A DNA stretch of 64,000 bases from Anaerolineaceae bacterium (lineage in GTDB: Bacteria; Chloroflexota; Anaerolineae; Aggregatilineales; Phototrophicaceae). A program made the translations under genes and the position numbers. Below the pieces are notes generated by a model. It made no database searches, was not told the DNA's origin, and saw only the letters and a list, made by a program, of their open reading frames with translations. Position 1 is the first letter of the stretch; the number at the start of each line of letters is the position of its first letter. The DNA is taken from contig JACKCF010000002.1 of NCBI GenBank assembly GCA_020634165.1, positions 372,001 to 436,000 of the forward strand, written 5' to 3'. Shown here one piece after another: positions 7,665 through 15,267 of the stretch.

Positions 7665-8609
7665 ATGGATAACGTCTTACGCATGCAAATCAAGCTCGAT
7701 GCCGCGCCCACGCGGGTCTATGATGCCCTCACCGATGACGCCGCCTTGGCGACCTGGTTCACTGAATTTTCGGCGGTCGATGTAGCAGGGGGAGCCTACG
7801 ATTTTTGGGGTCGGTTCACGCCTGGTGCACCGACGCGCGAACAGGGCAAGCATCCCGTTAGCGACTACCGAGCAGGGCGCCTTTTAAGTTACGATTGGAC
7901 CCTGCCCAATGGCCCTACCAACGTGCGCCTGATGCTGCGCGAACGCGCGCCAGATGTCACGATGCTGACGCTGCATCAGGCCAATGCCGAAGTCGGCCAG
8001 CACCATACGTATGCCCTCGCCCCTGAAGATTTCTGGTTCCTTTCTTTAGAGAACCTGCGTCGCTATCTCGATGGCAAACCCAGCGATGCCCGCGTCGATT
8101 TTTCTCAGAGCATGAAAGGGGACATCACGCATGTGATCGACATCGACGCCGATGCTGGAACCGTGTTCGATGTGCTGCTTTCGCCCAAACAGCTTGAACG
8201 CTGGATCGCCAGTCAGGCCGCCGTCGAGCCACATATCGGTGGATCAATTGATTTAGGCTGGGGAGTAGGGCCAATCAAAATTCTGGACCTGCAACCTAAC
8301 CAGAAACTCGCCTATGAGTGGAATGAGGACGGCACAACAGGGCAGATGACCACCGTCACCTGGACGCTAGAGGAGGGCAATGGTCGCACCAGATTGACCT
8401 TCACCCATAGTGGCTTTGACGACGATACCGACAACAGCGGCATTTATCCTGGTTGGCGCAACTTCCAGAGCTGGGTCCGTTCCGTTGCGGAATATGGGGA
8501 TAACTGGCAGCCAGCCATCAAACTGCTGACCAATCCCGACCATGCTGCCTGGTATCCCAAAGCCATCAATGATGCCCAGGCGCTTTTCGAAGATGAGGCC
8601 GTAGAATAA
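7665..8609 (+). CDS. Tandem SRPBCC (START/AHSA1-like) domain protein
   Basis: A 314-residue protein carrying two successive AHSA1-type SRPBCC domains. The first (~1-145) starts RMQIKLDAAPTRVYDALTD and includes ATWFTEF. The second (~150-290) starts THVIDIDADAGTVFDVLLS and includes LERWIAS and TWTLEEGNGRTRLTFTHSGF. The SRPBCC fold makes a deep hydrophobic ligand pocket; single-domain members are usually ~150 residues, so this is a duplication. ATG 7665 is chosen over the upstream frame because the domain begins directly after it and an AGAGAGAAGGG stretch lies upstream. It is probably controlled by the adjacent regulator. Confidence 0.87.
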   Translation: MDNVLRMQIKLDAAPTRVYDALTDDAALATWFTEFSAVDVAGGAYDFWGRFTPGAPTREQGKHPVSDYRAGRLLSYDWTLPNGPTNVRLMLRERAPDVTMLTLHQANAEVGQHHTYALAPEDFWFLSLENLRRYLDGKPSDARVDFSQSMKGDITHVIDIDADAGTVFDVLLSPKQLERWIASQAAVEPHIGGSIDLGWGVGPIKILDLQPNQKLAYEWNEDGTTGQMTTVTWTLEEGNGRTRLTFTHSGFDDDTDNSGIYPGWRNFQSWVRSVAEYGDNWQPAIKLLTNPDHAAWYPKAINDAQALFEDEAVE

Positions 8610-9000
8610 CCCTATCCCAAGTGATGGTGATACACTGTTGGGAAACTACATTGGGATAAGCAGAACGTGCCTTAAAGGGCCAAACTTGGGATAACTTGGG
8701 ATATATGGGCTTTTACAGTTTTAGCGAACAGAAATGTTTAATGTCATTAATTCGCGTTCGACATTGCCTGACTCCCCCGCCTTATGAGGTCGGTTAATGC
8801 CCTCATTAAAAATGCTAACATAGCTGCTGACATACCCCTTTTCTGGGGCAGTTAGCCGCCGACTTATCAAGAGTTACGGTTTCGTAATACGACTTATCAG
8901 GATAAAGGCAATTTTGATAAGTTTTTTACACAGTTTGATGGTCGGTTTTGAGTGCCTTTTTCAGGGGCAAAAATCGCAGGCATCTGGAGCAAAACATCGC
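8610..9000. other. Intergenic region rich in short repeated sites
   Basis: About 390 bp without a gene. The left part holds the TTGGGATA cluster. The right part holds GACTTATCA at 8861-8869 and 8891-8899 and the inverted TGATAAG at 8915-8921, next to a T-rich stretch ~80 bp before the VOC gene. A small CCCC/GGGG hairpin occurs at ~8835-8850. Confidence 0.45.
8613..8704 (+). promoter_or_regulatory. Cluster of TTGGGATA-type elements
   Basis: One inverted copy, TATCCCAA (8613-8620), is followed by four direct copies at 8638, 8651, 8686 and 8696 (TTGGGAAA, TTGGGATAA, TTGGGATAA, TTGGGATAT). The same element occurs twice just before the SRPBCC gene. The repetition suggests a protein-binding site. 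Confidence 0.4.
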
Positions 9001-9723
9001 ATGTTTTTAGGTCATTCAGTACAGCTCAATCTGACAACTGACAACCTGGCCCACTCGGTTGACTTCTACCAAAAACTGAGCTGGAAACTGCTCGATCAGG
9101 ATGCCGAAGGCGCCACCCTGACCGATGGCAATCTCAACCTGCACCTGACCACACACACCGATGCACCCTCGCCTGTTCTGGCTTATTTTGGCAGCGATAT
9201 TGCTGAAGTTCGTGCGCTCTTCAATCCGGACAAAGTCAAGCACAAAGGCCCCTCTACCGGACGCGCCGCCTTCAAGTCGCCCAATGGTATGCACATCAGC
9301 CTGAACGAGCGCAAAGCCAAGTTTGACATGCCGGATGGCACACCCACCAGCCGCAAGCCGCTTACCATTTTGGGCCATGTCGGCGAGTTCAGCATTCCGG
9401 TAGATCACCTGCCGAGCGCGGTTGGCTTCTGGAACAAGCTGGGCTATGAACCGCTCAACAGTGCCCAGATCCCCCACCCTTATGCTGTCCTCAGCGATGG
9501 ACTGTTTGTGGTTGGGCTGCATGAAAAATCGACCATGCTGATGGCCCTGGCTTACTTCTCGCCGGATATGGCTGCGCGCATTCTGCTGGTGCAATCTGCC
9601 GGTATCGAGATTCGCCCACTGATGCAAACCGACGCCGTCCGCATCGAAAATGCCGCCTTCATTTCGCCGGAAGGACTCACCTTTTTGCTGTTCACAGGCG
9701 AACCTTTTTCAGACAAATCCTGA
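9001..9723 (+). CDS. Two-domain VOC (glyoxalase/bleomycin resistance-like) protein
   Basis: A 240-residue protein with two vicinal-oxygen-chelate modules, about residues 3-105 and 125-235. Typical landmarks are VQLNLTTDNLAHSVDFYQKLSW at the start of the first (given here only as its first 19 or so residues' pattern: strand, NLxxSVDFYxKL) and FSIPVDHLPSAVGFWNKLGY in the second. VOC proteins bind a metal or a hydrophobic ligand between paired modules. The metal ligands cannot be assigned confidently, so the activity is open. Start ATG 9001 with a GGAG site 11 nt upstream is preferred to longer in-frame extensions. It is followed 51 bp downstream by two BtrH_N proteins and may be co-transcribed. 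Confidence 0.82.
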   Translation: MFLGHSVQLNLTTDNLAHSVDFYQKLSWKLLDQDAEGATLTDGNLNLHLTTHTDAPSPVLAYFGSDIAEVRALFNPDKVKHKGPSTGRAAFKSPNGMHISLNERKAKFDMPDGTPTSRKPLTILGHVGEFSIPVDHLPSAVGFWNKLGYEPLNSAQIPHPYAVLSDGLFVVGLHEKSTMLMALAYFSPDMAARILLVQSAGIEIRPLMQTDAVRIENAAFISPEGLTFLLFTGEPFSDKS

Positions 9724-9774
9724 TGCTCTTTTCGACCGATTTTGACGAGCTTTTTAGATGAGGAGACCCACGCC

Positions 9775-10968
9775 ATGACCGACCCATACAGGGGCATCCA
9801 CCCAACGACTGCCACGCTCAAAAACGTCCTCGCCAGCGCCGGAGTTATTGACCCGATCAGCGGCGAACCCTATACCGAAGCCATGCTGCTGGGTATCGGT
9901 GGTGGACTGGGCGCAGGCTACATTCTGTGGGAGTTCGAGCGTTATGAATCCGCCAAGGTGGTGATGGGTTTCCGCAACCGCTGGAACTACACCGTTGAGT
10001 ACATGACCAACGCTCTGACGCGCATTGGCGTGACGCCCAACATCATGGAAACCAGCGGCGTCAAGAAGGCCGAGTCTAATCTGGAAGATGCCCTCTCAAA
10101 GGGCTATGCCGCAGCCGCCTGGGTGGATAAAGCCCACTTGCCCTATCAGCATCTGCCGGAGTCGATGCAGGGACATGTCAGCCATCAAGTGACGGTCTAC
10201 AGCATCGATAGTGACGGCATCCATGTCGCTGATCTATCGCCGGAGTTGTATACCGTGCCTGCCGATATTTTCATGGCCGCGCGCGGACGCATCACCAGCG
10301 ACAAGTACCGCGTCATGACTGTTGAGCCGCCAACGAGCGAGCCGGATTTGCATGCAGCGATCCGTGCAGGTATTGCCGATTGTGCCGAACACCTGGGCCG
10401 TGATAGCGAGTCTTTCGCCCTGCCGGTCTATAAAAAATGGTCGCGACTGATGACCAATACCAGCAACAAAAAAGGCTGGCCAGTGGTCTTCAAAGATGGG
10501 CACGGATTGTATGAAACACTGCGCAGCATTTACGAAGGCATCACCCAGGATGGCAGCGACGGCTACGGCCTGCGCGGCCTCTATGCCGACTTCCTCGATG
10601 AGGCGGCTTTCATCTTAGATGCACCTATTCTGGAAGAGAGTGCGCGCCTCTATCGGCTGGCGGCTGGTGAATGGGAATCACTGGCCAATATCGCCCTTTC
10701 CGATGATGTCGAAGCGATGGCCACGACCAAAAATCTGGTGGATGCGCGTTATACACTGGTGCGCAATCATCATGACGATGCCGCCGAAATTAACCAGCGG
10801 CTGGTTGAACTCATGGCCGAGTACAACCGCAATTGTCCACTCGATGCCGATGCTCGCGCTGCGCTTTATGAGGACATGCAGGTCCAGCTAGATGCCATCT
10901 ATGAGGCCGAAACTGCCGCTCTCGACAGCCTCAAAACGGCTCTGTTGGAAGTCAAGGAATCCGCCTGA
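9775..10968 (+). CDS. BtrH N-terminal domain / DUF4872-type protein, first copy
   Basis: A 397-residue protein resembling proteins with a BtrH N-terminal domain followed by DUF4872. The glycine-rich GIGGGLGAGYILWEF near residue 40 and the VTVYSIDSDGIHVADLSP segment near 140 fit the N-terminal domain. The C-terminal ~200 residues are mostly helical. BtrH itself is an acyl-ACP:aminoglycoside acyltransferase in butirosin synthesis; no PKS, NRPS or carrier protein is nearby, so the substrate here is unknown. ATG 9775 has a GATGAGGAG site 12 nt upstream. A diverged paralogue follows 58 bp downstream. Confidence 0.72.
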   Translation: MTDPYRGIHPTTATLKNVLASAGVIDPISGEPYTEAMLLGIGGGLGAGYILWEFERYESAKVVMGFRNRWNYTVEYMTNALTRIGVTPNIMETSGVKKAESNLEDALSKGYAAAAWVDKAHLPYQHLPESMQGHVSHQVTVYSIDSDGIHVADLSPELYTVPADIFMAARGRITSDKYRVMTVEPPTSEPDLHAAIRAGIADCAEHLGRDSESFALPVYKKWSRLMTNTSNKKGWPVVFKDGHGLYETLRSIYEGITQDGSDGYGLRGLYADFLDEAAFILDAPILEESARLYRLAAGEWESLANIALSDDVEAMATTKNLVDARYTLVRNHHDDAAEINQRLVELMAEYNRNCPLDADARAALYEDMQVQLDAIYEAETAALDSLKTALLEVKESA

Positions 10969-10978
10969 TTTATGATTC

Positions 10979-11008
10979 GTAGGGACGCGGCAGCATGCTG
11001 CGCCCGAC
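10979..11008. repeat. Dispersed palindromic element (variant)
   Basis: A GTAGGGACGC arm leads into the perfect core GCAGCATGCTGC (10990-11001) and a partial CGCCC arm. It starts 10 nt after a stop codon, like the other members of this family in the window (36206, 37828, 60017). Confidence 0.5.
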
Positions 11009-11026
11009 TGACCAGAAAGGACACAC

Positions 11027-12232
11027 ATGACCTATCGCCTGGAAAATTACACGCAGTTCGGCGGCAACATGGGAACAGTGCGCAATGCACTCGCTTACCA
11101 GGGCGTGACCATGCCGCACACCGGTGAAGCCCCGACGCAGGCCCTGTTGTTCGGCATCAGCGGCGGTGTGGTCGCGGGCTACTTCGCCTTTGAATATGCC
11201 CCTGCCCTGCCATACCTGCACTTCCTGACGCGCAACACCTTCGACCCCATGAACAAAATGATGGATCGCCTCGGCATCATCACGAATGCCAGGCAGACTG
11301 ACAATCCTGACAAAGCCGTCGAGAATCTCGTCAACACCCTGGTTGATGGCAAACCCGCTATCGTAATGGTTGCCTATCCGCTGATGCCTTATAACCTGAC
11401 TGCCCCGACTGGCGATAACGAGTTCACCTATCCGGTGATCGTCTATGCCTATGATCCGGCCACAGGCACGGTGCTGCTCAGTGATCGTGCGCAGGTGCCG
11501 CTGGGCATCATGGCTGATGAATTGGCAGCCGCACGTGCGAACCCCAAAAAGAACAAGCATCGCCTGATGACTGTTGATCTGCCGAATAACGACAAATTGG
11601 TTGAGGCTGTTACAGCCGGTATCAACGAAACGATTGAGTCATTCGTTGGCGAACCGCCGCGTAAGCCGATGGCAGGCAAGTACGGCCTCTCTGCTTATGA
11701 CAAGTGGGTCGAAATGCTCAATGCCAATTCCAAGGAAGGTTGGGCCAAAAAATTCGCCCCTGGCGAGCGCATGCTCAGTGGCCTGATTTCATCGTACTAC
11801 TACGCCAACGTCTGGCTCACTGCGGCTCCCAACGCCAGCCGCAGTGAGTATGCTGACTTCCTTGATGAAGCCGCTCTCATCCTGAGCAGGCCCGCGCTCA
11901 AAGATGCTGCCGACCAGTGGCGAGAAGCGGCGCGTCAGTGGCAGGGCCTGAACGATGCTCTCTTGCCCGCGCGTATGCCACCCTTTGACCGTGTGCGCCA
12001 GTTGATCGATATGGACAACCAGTTTTTCCTGGAAAAAGGCCGTGATGCTGACGAACAGCGCGTCGCCCTCAAAGCCGAGCTGGATGCCCTCAAGCAAGAC
12101 ATCGTGGACGACTTCCCGTTGGGCGATGCCGGGGTCGCTGTCATGATCGAAGCCATCAGCGACAGCATTCAAGGCGTCAAGGACGTGGAAGCAGAAGCCA
12201 TCACCCTCATGCAAGCTGCCATGAGCGAGTAA
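11027..12232 (+). CDS. BtrH N-terminal domain / DUF4872-type protein, second copy
   Basis: A 401-residue paralogue of the preceding gene, with the same order of features. These are LFGISGGVVAGYFAFEY near residue 40, PVIVYAYDPATGTVLLSD near 140, a segment HRLMTVDLP matching YRVMTVEPP in the first copy, a SxYxKWxxMLxxxSKEGW motif shared by both, and a C-terminal helical region. It arose by tandem duplication and has since diverged strongly. The start at 11027 follows AGAAAGGA. The pair could act as a heterodimer or on related substrates. No catalytic residues can be assigned. Confidence 0.72.
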   Translation: MTYRLENYTQFGGNMGTVRNALAYQGVTMPHTGEAPTQALLFGISGGVVAGYFAFEYAPALPYLHFLTRNTFDPMNKMMDRLGIITNARQTDNPDKAVENLVNTLVDGKPAIVMVAYPLMPYNLTAPTGDNEFTYPVIVYAYDPATGTVLLSDRAQVPLGIMADELAAARANPKKNKHRLMTVDLPNNDKLVEAVTAGINETIESFVGEPPRKPMAGKYGLSAYDKWVEMLNANSKEGWAKKFAPGERMLSGLISSYYYANVWLTAAPNASRSEYADFLDEAALILSRPALKDAADQWREAARQWQGLNDALLPARMPPFDRVRQLIDMDNQFFLEKGRDADEQRVALKAELDALKQDIVDDFPLGDAGVAVMIEAISDSIQGVKDVEAEAITLMQAAMSE

Positions 12233-12235
12233 ATA

Positions 12236-12265
12236 AAAGAGGCGCACCAAGCAGTGCGCCTCTTT
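12236..12265 (+). terminator. Intrinsic terminator
   Basis: A perfect 12-bp stem, AAAGAGGCGCAC with GTGCGCCTCTTT, and a 6-nt loop, directly after the stop of the second BtrH_N gene. The stem ends in TTT. Confidence 0.8.
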
Positions 12266-12280
12266 CAAACATTGGCTGCT

Positions 12281-12423
12281 TAGGTTCTGTTGACATTTGC
12301 TAGGTGACGGATTCAAGAACCCAATAGGCGAGCCTGGATCGTAGGGGCAAGACATGTCTTGCCCAGGGGTTGGCATGCCAACCCCCTAAAAACGCGCCTA
12401 AAGTCAAATGTCAACATGTCCTA
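12281..12423. mobile_element. MITE-like element with terminal inverted repeats and flanking TA
   Basis: A 143-bp noncoding element whose ends read TAGG..TGTTGACATTTG and, inverted, CAAATGTCAACA..CCTA. About 16 of 20 terminal positions match and the inner 12 are perfect. Both ends begin with TA, as expected for IS630/Tc1-type insertions. The interior holds two strong palindromes: arms GGGCAAGACA at 12345-12364 and GGGGTTGGCA at 12366-12385. The right end stops one or two bases before the stop codon of the SIMPL gene. There is no transposase gene inside. Confidence 0.55.
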
Positions 12424-12424
12424 G

Positions 12425-13147
12425 TTAGCCGCCGATAGCGAAGGTGACTTCAATAGTGACTACAACCGAGAGGTTGCCTGGTTCCACTACGGCACCGCCG
12501 CCAGCGCTGTCCATGCTGAACTGTGCCAGGTTCGACACATCGAAGGGGCTGGCATTGCCGCTGTATTCGCTGATGCGGACGACATCGCCCATAGTCACGC
12601 CAGCCAAACCTGCCAGTTCCTGCGCGCGGGCCTGGGCGTCGGCAAAAGCATCTGCGCGAGCGTCACTTTCCAGCGTGTCCCGGTTATCAATACCAAATTG
12701 CAGACCATAGAGCTGGTTCACGCCTGCGCCAACAGCCGCGTTGATGACCTCAGCAACGGTGGACGTATCGCGCACGATCACGCGGATTTGGTTGCTGACG
12801 ACGTAAGATATTTGGCCGCTCATGCTGCTGTCAAACGGTGCGCTCTCGCGATAGATGTTCAAGCCAGTCGTGCGGACATCTTCCGCGGCGACGCCTGCTG
12901 CTGTTACCGCGCTGATGACATCGGCAATGGTGCTGTTGGCCTGGTCAAAAGCGGACGCAATATTCTCACTACGGGATTCAACGCCGAGTTCAATATAGGC
13001 GATATCCGGTGTGTCGCTGGCAGAACCCGTACCGACGACCGTAATCGTTCTGGGGCTAGCCGTATCGCCTGTATCTTGTGCCAATACAGGGAACGCCATC
13101 AGGCCGATGACGATCAAAACCAATACAACGATAGTTGGGTATTTCAT
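12425..13147 (-). CDS. SIMPL domain (DUF541) secreted protein
   Basis: A 240-residue exported protein of the SIMPL/DUF541 family (BP26/OMP28-like). A signal peptide (MKYPTIVVLVLIVIGLMAF, ending PVLAQ) is followed by RTITVVGTGSASDTPDIA, the typical first strand. The later segments are EDVRTTGLNIY, a VSNQIRVIVRD strand, DARADAFADAQARAQELA and a C-terminal VVVTIEVTF strand. The family forms oligomeric rings in the periplasm or outside the membrane; its function is unclear. The start at 13147 has GGAG 11 nt upstream. Its 3' end abuts the MITE-like element. Confidence 0.88.
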   Translation of the reverse strand: MKYPTIVVLVLIVIGLMAFPVLAQDTGDTASPRTITVVGTGSASDTPDIAYIELGVESRSENIASAFDQANSTIADVISAVTAAGVAAEDVRTTGLNIYRESAPFDSSMSGQISYVVSNQIRVIVRDTSTVAEVINAAVGAGVNQLYGLQFGIDNRDTLESDARADAFADAQARAQELAGLAGVTMGDVVRISEYSGNASPFDVSNLAQFSMDSAGGGAVVEPGNLSVVVTIEVTFAIGG

Positions 13148-13256
13148 CTGTAAAACACTCCTTAGAGAAAGTTCGTGTAGAACCGTCCTCATGAACGGCT
13201 GCTATTTCTCTAGACGTTATTCAACAATACAAAGTTCCAGCCATAACATCAAAGAA

Positions 13257-13285
13257 AAAACGCTCCCTGCGTTAAGGAGCGTTTT
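13257..13285 (-). terminator. Bidirectional intrinsic terminator
   Basis: A 10-bp stem AAAACGCTCC / GGAGCGTTTT with a 9-nt loop. It lies 22 bp beyond the stop of the minus-strand gene at 13308 and is followed by further T residues on that strand. Confidence 0.75.
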
Positions 13286-13307
13286 GTTCATGATACACGG
13301 CTGAAAA

Positions 13308-13565
13308 TTATTCGTCGTCCTCGTCGAAGTCCTCAGCATCCTCATCGTACTCAATCGGGAACGCCGCCGCGATCCGTGATGGATTCACCAGCACGGGAAT
13401 ACCTGTCACATTCTGCAAACTGACCAGATTGGTGGTGGCTGTTGTCAGGCTGGTGAGGGCCGCTTGCGCCTGGGCAGCATTCGCGAACGCCACATCGACA
13501 TAAGCGGGTTCTTCCGTGGAAACATCGAACAGGAAGCGGATATACAGGCTGGTGGATTCACTCAT
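13308..13565 (-). CDS. Small protein with acidic C-terminus, function unknown
   Basis: An 85-residue protein starting MSESTSLYIRFLFDVS. Start 13565 is chosen because AGGAG lies 11 nt upstream and the preceding extension is not conserved-looking. It has alternating strand/helix character: a central Ala/Thr-rich helix (NAAQAQAALTSLTTATTNLV) and a final Asp/Glu-rich tail of ~13 residues (DEDAEDFDEDDE). It has its own terminator (13257). I do not recognise the family; it could be a small protein-binding adaptor, but nothing shows this. Confidence 0.65.
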   Translation of the reverse strand: MSESTSLYIRFLFDVSTEEPAYVDVAFANAAQAQAALTSLTTATTNLVSLQNVTGIPVLVNPSRIAAAFPIEYDEDAEDFDEDDE

Positions 13566-13936
13566 ACGTGGTCTGACTCCTAAAAATGGCTGGTAGATTG
13601 TTCCGCAAGCATAGCGCATCTTGTCGCTTCTAAAAACTCACAACTCATGCCGGAAAGGTCATGTTAAACAAACAGGGGTCTGCTGTCTCAGCAGACCCGA
13701 CGTGGGGGTTTTGCATCGCGTTAGACGAAGCAGGCTGCGATGCTTGGGGAAGATGGCCGCGTGGTGTGTCATGATCAACATGACGGGACGCATGTGATAG
13801 CAGCCATCGTCTTAACCTAATAGACGACCTTTTTCCCCTAACAGTTCCATTTTTATGGGAAGTCTGGTGGATAAAAAACATCAGGGCACAATCGTTGTGC
13901 CCCTACCGAAATCGCTCTCATTATGAGTGGTGTGCA
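13566..13936. other. Intergenic region with hairpins
   Basis: About 370 bp with no supportable gene. It holds a perfect 10-bp hairpin (GGGTCTGCTG 13676-13685 with CAGCAGACCC 13689-13698) followed by T-rich sequence on the minus strand, a GTCATG/CATGAC stem near 13768-13785, and a GGGCACAA/TTGTGCCC stem (13884-13902) with the flank CCTAC just 3' of the phosphofructokinase gene. A 78-codon minus frame across it has no coding character. Confidence 0.4.
13884..13906. repeat. Dispersed palindromic element (variant) 3' of phosphofructokinase
   Basis: On the minus strand this reads GTAGGGGCACAA, a 3-nt loop, then TTGTGCCC. It shares the GTAGGGGCA start with the palindromes at 12341 and 36206 and lies ~30 nt beyond the stop codon at 13937. 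Confidence 0.45.
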
Positions 13937-15109
13937 CTAATCGCCCAGCGCCGTACCCAGTGAACGCGCCGTCTGAATCCAGGCGTGGTCCAGCGGAACA
14001 TGATTGCGTGCGCTGACAATTTCCTTAAATGGTACCGGAACGACTTCGTTGCCTCGTTGCGCGATCAGTGCGCCATGGACACCCTCGTCGATGAAATGCG
14101 TTGCGGCTACACCCAAACGGGTCGCCAACAGGCGATCTGCCGGCGAAGGTATTCCGCCGCGCTGGACGTGTCCCAGGATGGTCACGCGCGATTCCAGATT
14201 GGTCAGGGCTTCTAATTGCCGCGTCAGAGATTGTGTACTGAGTGCAATCTCGGCTTCGATTTCTGCCAGTTGTTCGTTAGCTTTGTCTATAGCGGCCTTG
14301 GCTTTCTTGTAGGTGTCCTTGTCCCCATCGGCTTTCGCTTTCTTCTTATCTGCTTTAGCCTTAGCCAGTGCCACTTCGACTTTATCCCGACGCGCTGCCA
14401 ACTCATCGGACATGGCCCCTTCGGAAACAGCCACAATGCTAAAATGCTTGCCGCTGTAGGTCCGCTGCATGATCGACTCAGCGACTTTTTCTACTGAATA
14501 GGGAATTTCTGGGATGAGGATCACATCCGCGCCGCCAGCGATGCCTGCACCGAGCGCCAGCCAGCCGGCCCGATGCCCCATCGTTTCTACCACGATGATA
14601 CGGTGATGGCTGTGGGCGGTACTGTGCAGGCGGTCAATGGCTTCGGAAGCAATCGTCAGCGCCGTATCAAAGCCAAAGCTCACATCGGTACCTGGAATAT
14701 CGTTGTCGATGGTTTTAGGCAGCGTCAGCGTCTTGAGGCCGTGCTGCGCCAGATGATAAGCATTACGCATCGTGCCGCGCCCACCCAGGCAGACCAGCGC
14801 ATCCAGATTGTTCTTGTTGTACACATCGACGATGGCATCGGTCATGTCCATTATTTTGCCGCCGATGGGCATCTTATTGGGCTTGTCGCGGCTGGTGCCC
14901 AGGATCGTGCCCCCGACCGTCAGAATACCGGACAGGGCGGCGCTATCCAGGCGCACCGTCCGGTTCTCCATCAGGCCGCGGAACCCATCGCGGAAGCCGA
15001 TGACGCGCATGCCATAGTCACCAAGTGCCGATTTGCCAACCGCACGAATGGCGGCGTTCAAACCTGGTGTGTCACCGCCCGATGTCAGGATGCCGATGAT
15101 TTTTGCCAT
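13937..15109 (-). CDS. 6-phosphofructokinase family protein with unusual GGRGT loop and Lys-rich insert
   Basis: A 390-residue protein of the ATP/PPi phosphofructokinase family. It has TSGGDTPGLNAAIR at the N-terminus, PKTIDND (residues 131-137, with the catalytic-base Asp135 retained), ETMGHRAGW, SEGA and GHVQRGG. The Lys in PKTIDND is the feature normally linked to PPi-type or group III enzymes (ATP enzymes have PGTIDND). The phosphate-Mg loop, normally GGDGS/GGDGT/GGDDT, reads GGRGT, with Arg111 replacing the Mg-contacting Asp. A Lys/Ala/Glu-rich, probably coiled-coil insert of ~45 residues lies between SEGA and GHVQRGG. The start at 15109 has GAAAGGGA upstream. It may be an altered-specificity or non-catalytic paralogue. 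Confidence 0.85.
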   Translation of the reverse strand: MAKIIGILTSGGDTPGLNAAIRAVGKSALGDYGMRVIGFRDGFRGLMENRTVRLDSAALSGILTVGGTILGTSRDKPNKMPIGGKIMDMTDAIVDVYNKNNLDALVCLGGRGTMRNAYHLAQHGLKTLTLPKTIDNDIPGTDVSFGFDTALTIASEAIDRLHSTAHSHHRIIVVETMGHRAGWLALGAGIAGGADVILIPEIPYSVEKVAESIMQRTYSGKHFSIVAVSEGAMSDELAARRDKVEVALAKAKADKKKAKADGDKDTYKKAKAAIDKANEQLAEIEAEIALSTQSLTRQLEALTNLESRVTILGHVQRGGIPSPADRLLATRLGVAATHFIDEGVHGALIAQRGNEVVPVPFKEIVSARNHVPLDHAWIQTARSLGTALGD

Positions 15110-15267
15110 AATGGTGTCCCTTTCAAAATGTGCGCCGTTCATTCAACGCGGTGGAAAATTCTTTTTAACGCACTTGTCAACTCTATTGTAACGCGCGCAC
15201 CCTTATGCCGCAGGTACAGACTAATACGGATATAATGAAGTCATAGCAATATGTGGAGATGCAGCCA

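Noticed and set aside
13645..13881. 78-codon minus-strand frame
   Set aside because: It crosses several inverted repeats and has no coding features.
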